From positions 22,588,053 through 22,652,052 of the forward strand of contig JAKSZT010054396.1 in NCBI GenBank assembly GCA_026826555.1: a stretch of DNA of 64,000 bases. The letters are read 5' to 3'. The notes under the pieces were generated by a model. That model saw only the letters and a list, made by a program, of their open reading frames with translations. It ran no database searches and was not told the origin of the DNA. Position 1 is the stretch's first letter. Every line of letters starts with the position of its first letter. The position numbers and the translations under genes were made by a program. Below, piece by piece: positions 1 through 12,462 of this stretch. This stretch comes from Tolypeutes matacus (taxonomy: Eukaryota; Chordata; Mammalia; Cingulata; Chlamyphoridae).

Positions 1-2703
1 CCTAATTGCTCTAGCTAGAACTTCTTGCACAATATTGAATAACAGTGGTGATGGTGGGCATCCTTGTCTTGTTTCTGATCTCAATGGGAAAGCTTTCCAT
101 CTTTCACCATTGTGTACAATACTAGTTGTAGGTTTTTCATGTATGCACTTTACCATGATGAGAAAGTTTCTTTCTATTCTTATCTTTTGGAGAGTTTTTA
201 TCAAGAAAGGATGCTGTATTTTGTCAAATGCCTTTTCTGCATCAATTGAGAGGATCATGTGACTTTTCTTCTTAAAATTATTAATGTGGTTTATTAATTA
301 ATTTAATAAATTATTAAGGTGGTTTATTAATTAATTTTCTTGTGTTGAATAACCCTTGCATACTTGGGATAAAACTTGATCATGGTGCAAAATTCTTTTA
401 ATGTGCTTTTGGATTCAGTTTGCAAGTATTTTGTTGAGAATTTTTACAATACATTTAGTAGAGATATTGGTCTGTAATTTTCTTTTTTGTAGTACCTTTT
501 TCTAGTTTTGGTGTTAGGGTGATGTTGGATTCATAGAACAAGTTTTATAATGTTCTTTCCTGTTCAGTTTTTTGGAAGAGTTTGAGCAAGATTGGATTAG
601 ATCATCTTTGAATGATTGGTAAAATTCACCTGTGAAGCCATCTGGTCCTGGACTTTTCATCTTTGGGAGGTTTAATGGCGATTGTTTCAATTTCTTTACT
701 TGTGTTTGGTTTGTTGAGGTCTTCTATTTCTTCTAGAGTCAGTGTAGGTTGTTCATGTGTTTCTAGGAATTTTTCCATTTCTTCTACATTGTCTAGTTTT
801 TTGGCATACAGCTGTTCATAGTTTCCTCTTATGATCTCTTTAATTTCTGAGGGTCAGTGATAATATCTGCCCTCTCATTTCTGATTTTATTTATTTGTAT
901 CTTCTCTCCTTTTCTCTTTGTCAGACTAGCTAAGGGTTTGCCAATTTTGTTGTTCTTCTCAAAGAACCAACTTTTGGTTTTATGGATTCTTTCTATTGTT
1001 TTCTGTTGTTGTTCTCAATTTCATTTATTTCTGCTCTGATCTTTATTCTTTCTTTCCTTTGGCTGGTTTGGGATTGGTTTGCTGTTCTTTTTCTAGTTCC
1101 TCCAGGTATGCAGTTGGGTCTTCAATTTTATATCTTTCTTCTTTTTTAATGTTAGCATTGAGAGCTATAAATTTTCTTCTCAGCACTGACTTTGTTGTGT
1201 CCCATAGATTTTGATATGATGTGTTCTCATTTTCATTCATCTCAAGATTCTTACTGAATTTTCTTGCAATTTATTCTTTGACTTACTGATTATTTGAGTG
1301 TATTGTTTAATCTCCATATATTTGTGGATTTTTTCCTTTTTCTGTCTGTTATTGATTTCCAGCTTCGTTCCATTATGATCAGAGAATGTGTTTTGTATAA
1401 TTTCAATCTTTGTAAATTTATTGAGCCTGTCTTGTGATCCAACATGTAGTCTATCCTGGAGAACAATCCATGAGTGCTTGAAAAGAATGTATATCTTGCT
1501 GTTTTGGGATGAAATGCTCTATAAATATCTACTATGTCTAGTTCGTTTCTCACAGTATTCAAGCTCCCTGTTTCTTTATTTATCCTCTGTCCAGATGTTC
1601 TATCCAGTGCTGAGTGGTGTATATAGGTCTCCAACTATTATTGTAGAGTCATCTATTTCTCCCTTCAGTTTTGCCAGTGTGTGCCTCATGTGTCTGGGGC
1701 ACCCAGGTTAGGTGCATACATATTTATTATAGTTGTTTTGCCTTGGTGAGTTGCCTCTTTTATTAATACGTAATGACCTTTTTCATCTCTTATAACAGTT
1801 TTCACTTAAAATGTATTTTGTCTGATATTAGCATCACTACTCCAGGTTTTTTATGCTTCCTATTTACATGGAATATCTTTTTCCAACCTTTCACTTTCAC
1901 CCTGATTGTGTCCTTACATCAGAGATGAGTCTCTTGTACACAGCATGTAGAAGGTTCATATTTTTTTTAATCCATTCTATCAGTCTATGTCTTTTGATTT
2001 GGGAGTTCAAGCCATTAACATTCAATGTTATTATTATAAAGGCATTACTTACTTCCTCCATTTTATCCTTTGGCTTTCCATTGTCATGTCTTACTATTGC
2101 CTGTCTTTTTACTCTTTAATTTACCCTTCCTAATAGTCTTCATTTCTACAGTCTTCTCCAAGTCTATCATCCTTGTTTTTTCCCTTCAGGCTGCAGCACG
2201 CCCTTTAGTATCTCTTGCAGTTCTGGTCTTTTGGTAACATGCTCTCTCAGTTTTTGTTTTTCTGTGAAGACTTTCAACTCACCCTCACTTTTGAAGGACA
2301 GTTTTGCCAGATACTGAGATCTTAGCTGGCAATTTTTCTCTTTCAGTACCTTAAATACACCATGCCACTTTCTTCTTGTCCCCTTAGTTTCTGATGAGAG
2401 CTCAGCACTTAATCTTATTTAGGTTTTCTTGTATGTTATGCTTTGCTTTTCTCTTGCTGCTTTCAGAGTCCTCTCTTTATCTCTGATATTTTTCATTCTG
2501 AATAGTAGTTGTCTCAGAATAGGTCTATTAGAATTTATTCTGTTTGGGGAGTATTGCCTGTCTTGGATATTAATATTTATGTTTTTCATAAGGGTTGGGA
2601 AGTTTTCAGTCATTATTTCCTCATATATTCTTTCTGCCCCTTTTCCAGTCTCTTCTTCTTCTGGGACACTGATAATGCATATGTTTGTGCATTTCACATT
2701 ATC
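1..2703 (-). mobile_element. L1 (LINE-1), ORF2 and ORF1 remnants, antisense; cut by window start
   Basis: On the minus strand this reads as L1 with its 5' part at the right. About 2419-2697 encodes the C-terminal half of ORF1p (KCTNICIISVPEEEETGKG, then NRPILRQLLF and LKAAREKQ). Leftwards comes the ORF2 endonuclease region (about 1300-2250) and then the reverse-transcriptase region up to the window edge. The same RT block appears again at 37861 in the second L1. Stops and frameshifts are frequent, so it is dead. The 3' end lies outside the window. Confidence 0.93.
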
Positions 2704-3145
2704 AAATTACAAGCCATGTTAAGAAACAGGAAGAGATGGCCCAGCCAAAGGAACAAAGCAAATATCCTGATGAGATACAAGTTTTAAGACAACTAGGCAA
2801 TGATAATCACACAAATCTCCTAAATCAATTCAAAAAATTTAAGGAAAATATAACTAAAGGGATAGATATTAAGAAGACACTGGGTGTGCATATAGAAAAT
2901 TTGAAAAGCCTGCAAAGAAAAGTAAAGAGCTTTGGGGAATGAAAGACATGATGGATGAGATTAAAAATACATTAGAGGCATATAACAGCAGATTTGAATT
3001 GATTTAAGACAGAATTAGGGATATCAAGGACAGAATATCTGAACTTGAAAAGACAGGAGAACAGAAAGTGAAAAGGATGGAAAAAATGGAACAGGGTCTC
3101 AGGGAACTAAATGACATTGTGAAACACACAAACATATATATTATC
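2704..3145 (+). mobile_element. Inverted 5' segment of the same L1 (ORF1 N-terminus, sense strand)
   Basis: An ATG at 2736 opens ORF1 in the plus direction (MAQPKEQSKYPDE, then a Lys- and Gln-rich coiled-coil stretch with FKKFKENITKGI). A stop follows at 2940 and degenerate coiled-coil coding continues to about 3130. Its end, reading near KHTNI, matches the start of the minus-strand ORF1 piece. A 33-base near-complementary pair at 2671-2703 and 3113-3145 marks the overlap. This is the 5'-inversion layout expected from twin priming. Confidence 0.85.
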
Positions 3146-3148
3146 TGT

Positions 3149-3212
3149 GTACATGGAAAGCAGGTGCTACATGGGAAGCAGGTGCTCAACCACTGAGTTA
3201 TATCCGCTCCCC
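3149..3212 (-). mobile_element. DAS-type SINE fragment
   Basis: Antisense tRNA-like SINE head with the blocks aagcaggtgctcaaccactg and atatccgctcccc. Truncated; the tail is missing. Confidence 0.75.
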
Positions 3213-3224
3213 AATGAAAGTTGG

Positions 3225-3324
3225 GTTTTTTTGTTTGTTTTGTTTTTAGGAGGAACAGGGGATTGAACCCAGGACCTCATACATGGAAAGCAGGCGCTCA
3301 ACCACTTGAACTACATCAGCTCCC
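3225..3324 (-). mobile_element. DAS-type SINE
   Basis: A monomer of about 100 bp: T-rich tail at the left, then the B-box-like segment (ttgaacccaggacctc) and an A-box-like head ending in cagctccc. The orientation is antisense. Confidence 0.85.
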
Positions 3325-3338
3325 TTATATTGATTTTT

Positions 3339-3712
3339 TAAAATTAAACATTTATTTATTTGCTTTTTAAAATTTATTTACTTATCCCCTCCCTCCTGAT
3401 GGTTCTCTCATCTGTCTGTTCATTGTTTGCTCACCTTTTCCAGGAGGCACCAGAAACCAAACTTGGGACCTCCCACATGGGAGGTGAGTGCCCAATGGCC
3501 TGAGCCACATCCGCTCCCCGAGGGCTGCAACATCTGCTGGCTTGTGGCTTCTGCTTGTTTAGGCATCTGCTCGTTGCAGCGGTGCAGCATCTAGCTCAAT
3601 GGGAGCGGGTGTGGTGTCTGTTCATCTTCTTTAGAAGGCACCTGGACCCCAACCCAAGACCTCCCATGTGGTAGGTGGGTGCCCAACTGGTTGAGCCACA
3701 TCTACCTCCCCC
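3339..3712 (-). mobile_element. Composite (two-headed) DAS SINE with target-site duplication
   Basis: 374 bp containing two tRNA-like units in the same orientation (heads near 3501-3520 and 3681-3710), joined by a spacer around 3520-3640. It is flanked by a 14-bp target duplication, ttatattgattttt at 3325-3338 and ttacattgattttt at 3713-3726, with one mismatch. The left end is A/T-rich, as expected for an antisense poly(A) tail. It inserted right beside the monomer at 3225-3324. Confidence 0.85.
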
Positions 3713-3726
3713 TTACATTGATTTTT

Positions 3727-5687
3727 GAGTTGAAAAATCTAAGGGGAGACGGTCCTGGAGAAACCTGTAATCAACTAGCAAAAGCCAAAGAGGGTCTCTG
3801 GGTTGGAGGCTGTAGGTGGGGAAAGGGTCAAAGGTTTCTGAGTCCAAGCTCTGGGTTCAGTCTTGCTCTCACCCTCCACAACCTTCATTTCCTCATCGGT
3901 TAAGTGGGTTGGACAGAAAGTGGGTTTCAAGATCTTTTTTTAAAGCAGTGGAATGAATCCTTCCTGTCCCAACAATGAAAACTTATTTGGAGCTCCAATA
4001 TAAAACACAGTGAAAGCTCTGTTTGAATAGGGGATAGCCCTCTAAATCCCACCTTCTCGGTCTTCTCTGGGACCCCCTCCTGTCTCTGAGCCTCTACCAA
4101 AGGACCTTGGGCTCAATGAACCCAGGGTGACATGGGTTAGTAATTCTGGTATAAAGTCTGTCACTGGCATGCCCAACACCTGCCTTCTGGGATGTGAGCA
4201 ACCCACAACTTTATTTTCTTTCCCACTTTAAGTGGACAAAATGGGGATAATATCCCACACAGATAGGTAAACACTCCAACAGGCCCATAACATTCCAGCT
4301 CACTCAAACGTGGTCACTTTATATCACAAAACACAGTCTAATGCAATTGTGTCTACTCCAAGCGAGTGACTGAATCCCTGAACTTAATATTATGTCAATT
4401 CTTTGTCCTCTTACCCTTACCCCCTCCCACTCCAGCTTAATGGGCAATTTCTGACCCCTCAGGGTCAGGGATGAGGGATAAAGGATAAAGGGATGCTGAC
4501 TAGCATCAGATGTCCTCATGTTCTCGAGGTCAGTAGAGTTAATGCTCCTTTTTCCATGAGGTGCTCCCATGGGCTCCTCCAAGTTTCTCACTGCTAAGGA
4601 GCTTTCCCACAGGCCCTTGGACCTGGTGGATGCATCTCCATTTCAGGGAGCTGCAGGTGTCTGCTTCGTCCACCCTTAGGAATCCTGAGCTGGCCTCCAG
4701 CTTCTTGCTGCTGAGCTTGGTCCACCCCTCCGGGTGGCCCTTGTCAGGCTGAGGACAATCCTTTCTGGCCTCCCAGGCATCCCTTGCCCACTACTGCTCT
4801 CCACCCCCCACTCTGTGAGTACAGGGAACCCAGTGCAGCCACCTTGATTCTTTGCTGCAGTTTTCTGAGGCTTGAGTTAGGTGTCAGCCTTCTGTATCTC
4901 AACTGCGGTGAACACATGTTGAAGCTCCCTGAGGGGTCCCATCGTAGCTCCCTTATGAGCCTTGAAATAAAGGAGGAGGTGGGGACACATGGCACAGTTG
5001 CAACTCTCTCCAAGGAAATTCTTTCTTGCCTTCACACTCTAACTCCTCTTTGTATCCTTAATCTGGCTGAGAAGTCCAGAATTGCATCAAGGAGGAAGAA
5101 CCCTTGTATAAGAGCAATTATGGATTAAGGAGTATATTTTAGGAATTAGACTGTACACAATTGTGATAAGTGATGGGGAAGTAAAGATTTGAAAAAAAGG
5201 ATCAGAGAAAGGTCAGGAACCAGTCCTGGCACAGGTGAACAAGCCAGAACTTTCAGGGAAAACTGGAAACTGGGTCATTTTAATCACTGGATTAGGACCA
5301 GAAGAGGGCAGGCATATAATTCTAAGGAAGGTTGTCAGTGCTTCTTGGCTACAGCCTCTGAATTCACAGCAAAGTGTCTGTGGTGGGTCTAGGGTCCTTG
5401 TTGATGAGCAGAAGCAGAGGTTGGAAAAGAGAACTGGACCCACTGTAGGGAAAAATGAGGGCAAACTAGAATCCACCAGCACCTCTGCCTCTGTCTCTCA
5501 CCACCGTTCATCAACAAAGACCATCAGGGAGTAAAAGCTGCTCCTTTACTTCTGCCTCCCAAATCCTACACAAATTCACTTTTGGCAAACTCAGATCCAG
5601 AACATTCTGTAAGGGGATAAAGAAGTTAGCAACAGAATAATCCAGCACAAGGAGTTATGGAGCTGGTTCTCCTTTAAATAGATGATT
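3727..5687. other. Unique intergenic DNA, nothing recognised
   Basis: No repeat family, splice-bounded frame or RNA gene stands out. The open frames here are short and not protein-like. Confidence 0.6.
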
Positions 5688-5689
5688 AT

Positions 5690-5812
5690 AGAGATAGAGA
5701 TAGAGATGATAGAGATATAGAGATAGAGATAGAGATAGAGATAGAGATAGAGATAGAGATAGAGAGAGAGAGAGAGAGATGGATATAGACAGAGACAGAC
5801 ATAGGTAGAGAT
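5690..5812. repeat. GATAGA/GA microsatellite
   Basis: Runs of gatagagatagagata with an (AG)n core, then a degenerate agacag tail. Likely length-variable. Confidence 0.95.
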
Positions 5813-6769
5813 ATATTTACATTTTACTTTGGACTCTCACATCAGTTTTATCTTTGTGACTAGTAGAAACTTCCATTTTAACATCCTATTACCCATTCTA
5901 TGATTCTTTCCTTCCATTTGGCATATTTAAATGAGTCCTTCAAAGCTGCAAAGAGCACAAGCTAGTGATGCACCATTTGCAACTTGTTCTCGAGGGAACC
6001 AGGAAAACAGCTGTTCTCTGGCCTTGGGCTTCTTTTGCAAATGCAGTCAGTGGGGGAGGAAGATCATGTGGGAAAGAACATATTTGTGACACATTCACGC
6101 TGGAGACTGGGACTTTAGTCATTTGTTTTAAATGCTGGAAAAGAAAAATCACTGAAATAATTCACATTCATAGTGGCTGCTGGTTATATTTTCCAAGTTA
6201 CAAAATTTAAGACTAAATTGAGGTTAGTGTGCACCACTAGCCCCACACAGGAACAGGTAGCAGCTGCTGGGATGTTACTGTCAATTAATTACTGTGTTTT
6301 CCCACAGTTTGAGGGGGAAGCAATGAAGGGGAAATGCTGGAGATTGCTTTTAAAGATGAGTGAGCTAGAGCAAGGGGCTGACCTCCCTCTATGCTTCTTT
6401 AAAACTCTCCGTGGGTGTGGCACACACCCTACCTGGCCATTGGTGTGGTTGCTGCTGACCACGGAGTTTCAGGGTCATGGGCTGAGAGAGACCTATGTCC
6501 AGAAGATGCGGTTAGTGGCTTCTCTGGATAGCGGTGAGAAGAAAGGAGAGAGAAGTGAGGAGGAAAACCAGAGGCTCAGAAATCTACAACCTGGTCTGGG
6601 CAGGTGTAAGGAAAGTGATCTGCCCTCTGCCTGATAATGGAAATGTGGTTCCCTTGGCATTAGATCCACAAGAATATATCTGTTTGCTTGTAAAATCTGT
6701 GTTCTGTCCTCCACATTCCTCTCATCCTACTAAGGAAGGCAATATTGTGCAAATAAGAAACAGCAAAAT
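5813..6769. other. Unique intergenic DNA
   Basis: Includes a 153-codon plus-strand open frame (6173-6634) that matches no family I know and lacks gene context. I regard it as chance. Confidence 0.55.
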
Positions 6770-7136
6770 CAATAACACACTGCACATATTGAGCACTTAT
6801 GCTGGGGACTGTTCTGAGGACTTCACTCACAACATTTGTTTTTCACAACAGCCCATAATAATCCCATCGCCTTGATGCAGAAGTGGAGGCGCAGACAGCT
6901 TGAATAACATGGCTGGGTGGCAGCACAGGTGAGTTGGCTTACACAGGGATTAAAAGCATTAACTTTGAATCCAGATCATGAGTTGCTAGCTGTTTGACCT
7001 TGGACAAGTTGAAAAACATAACTAAGTTTTAGATTTTTCATCTTTATAATGAGAAAAATAATAGTTCTTCTATCTCAGAGTTGTAGTAAGGATTTATTAT
7101 GTACCTGGGACATAATAAAAGCTCAATTAATGGTCT
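6770..7136 (+). repeat. Two adjacent MIR-superfamily SINE remnants
   Basis: 6770-6920 has the pattern tattgagcacttatgctggg with a later cacaacagccc and a degraded gaggcgcagac block. 6940-7136 has the MIR core (gaccttggacaagtt, then a cataataaaagctcaatta end). Confidence 0.7.
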
Positions 7137-8221
7137 ACTATTATTACTTCCTAGGACCTTTTAAGTCTTTTCTACCCCAGCTGTCCCCACTTGCCCACAT
7201 AGCCATACCATTACCATCTCAATCCTGTGTGTGCATGGACCTATGTGTGTGCATGTGTCTGTGTGTGTATATGTGAACTCCAGGCCACTTGGGGGAGAAG
7301 GGAGACAGAGAAATGGGGCAGCCATTTTGAGTTGAGAGTAGCTCTGGGGACTATGCAGTAGGCTAGAGCATCCCTGGGGTGGCATCTGCCTGCCACTTTT
7401 TGTTTGTTGATATATTTTGATTTGACACACTAGGGCAGATGGCTAGGGGGAGGGGCGGCTAAGAGTCAATATTTGATGACATGTGAATAATGCGCTTGTG
7501 GAATTAATCAGCCTTGTCATTTTTGGCTAGTTGCTACTGCTATGGAAAATCGCGTGTCTTGTGTAAATCAGAGTAAAGGGATGGCAGCATATCACTACTA
7601 CTTTGTTTTTCTCAACCCCAAAGCTTCTGGCAGCCCTGCTGCCCTCCCAGTCAAGGCCATGGTCTCAGCAATCTGAGGTACTACAAATTGCAAGCGGCTC
7701 ATCCATCTATGGCCCTGGGTGCTACAATGGGCCCTGCTCTTCTCCTTCTGTCTTTCTCAGGGATCATGTGCATTTTAGGGCAGAGGTTCAAAGACCAACA
7801 AACAGGTCTGAAAACCAACAGATAGGATTTACCAGCATTTTATTTTATCATGTAAGTGCATTAAAAAGAAAAACAAAAGCTATCATTATTTTATAAAAGG
7901 GCATTTGAATACCAAAATGTAGGAAGGGCATAATTTCAGACTAGAAGATAGTTCTTCAAATAGAAGAAATCTAGTTTAATGAAAAAATTCTCCAAAATCC
8001 TTATTTTTTGCTCATTTTACTTACGGCTAGAGTAAATTCCTAACAGATTAGCCATGTGGGTGTACTTTTCTTGCCTACCATTAGGATATAGTGATGATGG
8101 TGATATTTTTGGAAATAAAATTTAGGATGTAAAGTTATATATATACAGGCAAGAAGACAGAACATTTGAAATAGTGCTGCATTTGGAATTCTAGTGAGTG
8201 TGATTACTAGAGACATGTGGG
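7137..8221. other. Unique intergenic DNA
   Basis: Contains a short TG-rich stretch (about 7225-7275). Nothing else recognised. Confidence 0.55.
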
Positions 8222-8332
8222 CTCAGTATCCCAGACTGTAAAATAGATGTATCGGTTTTCGCTTACTTCATGGGGTTGTTTTGAGGATTAACTAGATAAT
8301 ATAGGTGCAAACAAATGGTAATCTCTTATTAT
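8222..8332 (+). repeat. MIR 3' portion
   Basis: Reads ctgtaaaatagatg, then ggggttgttttgaggattaa, a typical MIR 3' half. Confidence 0.7.
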
Positions 8333-8721
8333 GTCTGGGAGGTCCTCAGGGGACTGCATGTTTCCCTTTGGCAACCCTAGTGTCTGTTATGTACAAGTCT
8401 ATTGAACGAATAAAGTAGCAAATCAGAGAAGTGAGTCTAATGGCAGGGGATTCAGACCAGACAGTAGGGGAGGGCACTCTTGCAGTAAGGGGCTCAGCTA
8501 CAAGCCCTCTCCTTTTCCAGGCCAGCAGTTGCACACTCTACTTACCCATAAAGGCTAGATTCTTTGCGAATAACTCAATGTCTTTCCTTGACTCAACGAA
8601 AGTCTTTTTCAATCTCCAACAAACTCCATCTGTTGTCTCTGGAATCCAGTTAATTGTCTTTCTCTTGAAGAAGACCTTTCAATCAGTGCCTGTTATCAGT
8701 ACTGGGGATGTGCTGAGGTAG

Positions 8722-8972
8722 GGGTTCTGGCTTTGGAACTGGATGCTTCAGTTCTAATACTGACTCCTCCACTTATTAGCGTCATACTCTTGGGCAAGTT
8801 ACAAGTTACTTAAACTCTCTGTTCCTCATGTTCCTCACTTGTAGATGGCCATAATAAAAAGGACTACTCTGCCCATGAGGTTTTTATGAGGATTAAATGA
8901 GTCTGCCATGCCAAATACTTAGCCCAGCACCTGGTGCATTGGACACACTTAGTACTTAGTCTGCTATTATTA
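8722..8972 (+). repeat. MIR SINE
   Basis: A near-complete MIR: cttgggcaagttac core, cctcacttgtagatgg, gaggattaaatgag, and agcccagcacctggtgcat near the end. Confidence 0.85.
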
Positions 8973-10671
8973 ATATTCATGGGCTGCAGGGAGGGCCATC
9001 AAAGAAGAGGCAGATAAGATTGTCCTTTGAGGGCTCAACTAGATCCTAGCAGGTATGAGCAAAATCTGAGAGAGCTAGCTTGCCTCCCAAGCCTCTGAAA
9101 TTTGACAATTTTGATAGAATATTTTAATGCATTCAAAGAAAGGTGATGTCAGCCACAAGGGCTTAATTAGGAAACTAAGAAAAAGGAGAGATGCTGAGAC
9201 AAAGGCGGGCAATGCCCACCTGAGCTTTAACTTGGGTGGTGGTGGGAAGGGAACCTTAGACATCATCTTTTAAGGGTTTTCAACCAACTATTAAGTCAGA
9301 CCCTCTTATGGAGATGACTGCCCCGGGCAGTCTTAACAATTGCCACCTTTCACCTACCTAACCCTCCTGCTTCTGATCCAGGCTCAGAAACAGCCTTCCC
9401 AAGCCTCTGGGCTATCTAGTCTCCCTGATCTGTCCTTGGGAGGGGAATGCCTTTGTGCAACAGTCACCTGACCTTGATCAGGCCTTCTCTTTGTGTCTAC
9501 TCTAAGGCCAAAGGTCAGACTATGGAGTCCCTGAAAAGTCACTAAATGAACAACTGTCACCTTGGGCAGTCTCTTGGAAGACAGCTGTAGGCCTTCCCCA
9601 AGCCAACACTCCAAGCAAACCCTTTTCTTCCTTTGAACTTCTGAGGGCAAAGGTCTTTCTCTGCCAGCTGACAGACAGACAAAGGGGCAGCTCCTGGGTT
9701 CAGGGAAGGTGCCAACATCCAACGTGCCTTTTGCACTGCTGGCAGGGGCACCAAACAACCTCTGTAGGATCAGGCCCACCTGGAACCAAAGTCCCCAGGC
9801 GGTTCTTCCTTCTGCCCATCAATTCCATCTGGCTGCTGAGCCTGGCAGATGCACAGGAGCCTCAAAGTCCTTTGTAAGAGTTGATTTAGGAGGCAAAACA
9901 AGCCACATCAAGCCTCCATTTGTCCTGGAATAATAATGGCCAAGGCCATAGCTTTGACCCCAGCTGCCTCACCAATTAAAAGACAACTTTGTGACAGAAG
10001 TATGAGCTGGATTAACTTTGAGTGGCTCTCAAAATGCCCTAGAGTCTGCAGCCAGAACTTAGGTCTTCCCAGTTGAGAAGAAGCCAGACAGAAGTCCGAG
10101 AACTTTTTTCTCTTCCCAGAACTCTCCAGGTCTCATATGCTGTGCCTCCCCTATGCTATTTCTATGACTTAAAATGCCTTTCTTCTCTGTTTCTGGCAAA
10201 CACCCATCCTACAAAATCAAGGCAAGCAGTAGAGCTAGAAGATACTTGGAGGCCCCTGTCTAATGGTTTTTAACCTTTGCACCAGCAAAACCCCTTTTAT
10301 TAGTTCACACCATGGTCCCCATGTTTTGAAAGATTTTTGTCTACCAAATAAATGGCACCTACCAAGTAATAATGAGTTCATTAACCAAACACTTACATAA
10401 CTACCAAACTGAACTTCTGATCAGCATGCAATAACCATGCTGAGTTCACTTAATTCCAGCCTGAAGCAAAGAAACCTGCTGTTTTTAGTTGCCTGGGACA
10501 GCCAAAAATGCAGAAAATGGCCAGAGGAATGCGGGTGGCTGTTTTCAAGGCTTTCTGGAGATCTGTGGGCCCTCTATTGGAAACCACCAATCTGACCCCA
10601 AACTTCATTTTTTAAAGGTATTCATTCATTTGTTATGTTGGGCCAAAGGGAAGGGGAGCTGATCTTGATTT
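8973..10671. other. Unique intergenic DNA
   Basis: No recognisable repeat or gene. The minus-strand open frame at 9384-9779 (131 codons) has no family resemblance. Confidence 0.55.
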
Positions 10672-10858
10672 CATATCTATGATGTGTGGGCACTGTGCTA
10701 GGCCTTCTCACTTACGTGATCTCATGGAGAAGTCACATCACCTTTATGAGGTAAGTAGTGCTACCATCTGCATTTTATAGATGTGGAAACTGAGTCTCAG
10801 AGAGGGTAAATAACTTTCCCAAGGGCATATAACCAGTACGTGGCAGAGCTAGGACTCT
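10672..10858 (+). repeat. MIR-superfamily SINE
   Basis: gggcactgtgctaggcc start, then tggaaactgagtctcagaga and ggcagagctaggactctga, the MIRb/MIRc-like arrangement. Confidence 0.8.
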
Positions 10859-10864
10859 GACACA

Positions 10865-11140
10865 ATTTGGTTTTTGGTTTTAACAACTTTGTTGAGATGC
10901 AATTCACATACCATCTTCCATTCAATGTGTACAAGTCAGTGATTTTTAGTATACCCACAGAGTTGTGCAACCACCACCACAATCCATTTTAGAGCATTTC
11001 CATCCCCCGTAAAGGAATCCCCACACCCATTCAGCAGTCACTCCTCATCTCCCCCCTCCACAACCCCTCCTCCCTGCTCTAGGCAACCACCCATCTATTT
11101 TTGGTGTCTATAGATGGCCTTGCCTATTCTAGACAGTTCC
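10865..11140 (-). repeat. Old L1 3' end
   Basis: Antisense L1 3' UTR pattern: ttgttgagatgcaattcacat, then gtgcaaccaccaccacaatcc, ggcaaccacccatctatttt and gccttgcctattctaga. Equivalent to the copy near 45895-46140. Confidence 0.85.
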
Positions 11141-12204
11141 TAGAAATTGACCCAAATTTTTAGACTCTAAAATCCACATACATCAAGCCCTTCCCCAGGG
11201 ATCAAAGCGGACTACAAATTCTTCATGTAATTTTATAGACTGTACACAGAATGCATAAACACTGCACTCTTTAGGTTTGAAGCACAAAAATATGCAAATA
11301 TTTCACATCAGGACACAAAATAACATGTAATTATTAAGCTGTCATTTACTTGAATTCGAATGACCATGCTTCCCATTCTCTCACACCACTTTCCCAGGCA
11401 ACCACCCAGCACTGAGAGAAGAGACTTCTCTTGCCCTCTGTTAAGCCTTCTCATCATTTTGTTCTGAGCTTCGTCACCATAGCTGCCTTCAAGGTCCCAG
11501 GTGTGTATCCCTATCCAGGTCGAGAAGGTCCGGGCTGGGTTGGTGATGAGCTCTCCATCCTACCTGAGAGACCCTTCTGTGTTTCCGGACGCGCCTGTTC
11601 TTTTAACCTTCCCTCGCCTGCAAATTGCTGTTGGCAACATGATTTATTCTCCTGCCACAGATGGTGGGGATGTTTAACACCCATGTCTAATCGTTTTCCA
11701 TATAGAATTCTCCTCTTGTCAGCTGCTTTGTCTCTAGGGTTCAGGTTCCATTTTCCCAGGTGATTAATTATTCCTGCTAAGTTCGTCCTTTGTATCTTTG
11801 GGGTGTGTTCTGAAAATCTGTCTTGAGTGCATGTGGTTTGCTTGTGCCTTAGGTGTCGGTGAAAACTGCCCACATTCTGCAGCTGAGACTGGTCATAATG
11901 GACACAGATAGGCCTACTGGTATTCCACAAGGAGTCATCACCTTTTTTCCTCCCTCCCCCACCCCTCCCTACTTCTTTCCCTCCCTTCCTTCTTTTCTTT
12001 TTTCATCTGGCATATACTGAGCATCCTCAGCTTACCAAGACTGTTGGTATTTGGGACACAGGGTACCAGACATGGATCTGGGCTAGGGTTCACTAAAGCT
12101 TTTAAATACTCATGGGGCATCTCTCTGGAGGGTTAGATTTACTGAATATTTTGGGAGGGAATTTTCATATTAAAACAAAGACAGATCTATTATGAGGAAG
12201 AATT
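11141..12204. other. Unique intergenic DNA
   Basis: Nothing recognised apart from a pyrimidine-rich patch at about 11942-12004. Confidence 0.5.
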
Positions 12205-12217
12205 AAAAATTAGTATG

Positions 12218-12289
12218 GGAGGTGGGCAACATGGGAATCCCAGTGGGTTCCGTGTAATATTTTGGGTAATCTAAGCACCTCTTAAAATA

Positions 12290-12332
<43 letters not shown>

Positions 12333-12449
12333 CATTTTTGTAAACAAATGCACATATATGCATATATATTTATATATCATTTTACAAATATTGGTATGTA
12401 TTGTGAAAATATTGATTTTTACCCACAATAAAAAATAAATTAATTAAAA
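12218..12449 (+). mobile_element. 5'-truncated L1-mobilised retroposon 3' end, young
   Basis: Flanked by a perfect 13-bp target duplication (aaaaattagtatg at 12205-12217 and 12450-12462) with an A-rich 3' end. The body has catgggaatcccagtgggtt and an internal (AT)n run at about 12295-12326. It is closely matched in reverse by 21199-21487 and shares the gggaatccc 3' block with the elements at 20378, 38065 and 39095. Confidence 0.88.
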
Positions 12450-12462
12450 AAAAATTAGTATG

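Noticed and set aside
3225..3324. tRNA-like A and B box pattern
   Set aside because: It is the head of an A-tailed DAS SINE. The same holds at 15797-15892, 28728-28908 and 35525-35629. No free-standing tRNA gene was found.
6173..6634. 153-codon plus-strand open frame
   Set aside because: No family resemblance and no gene context; most likely chance.
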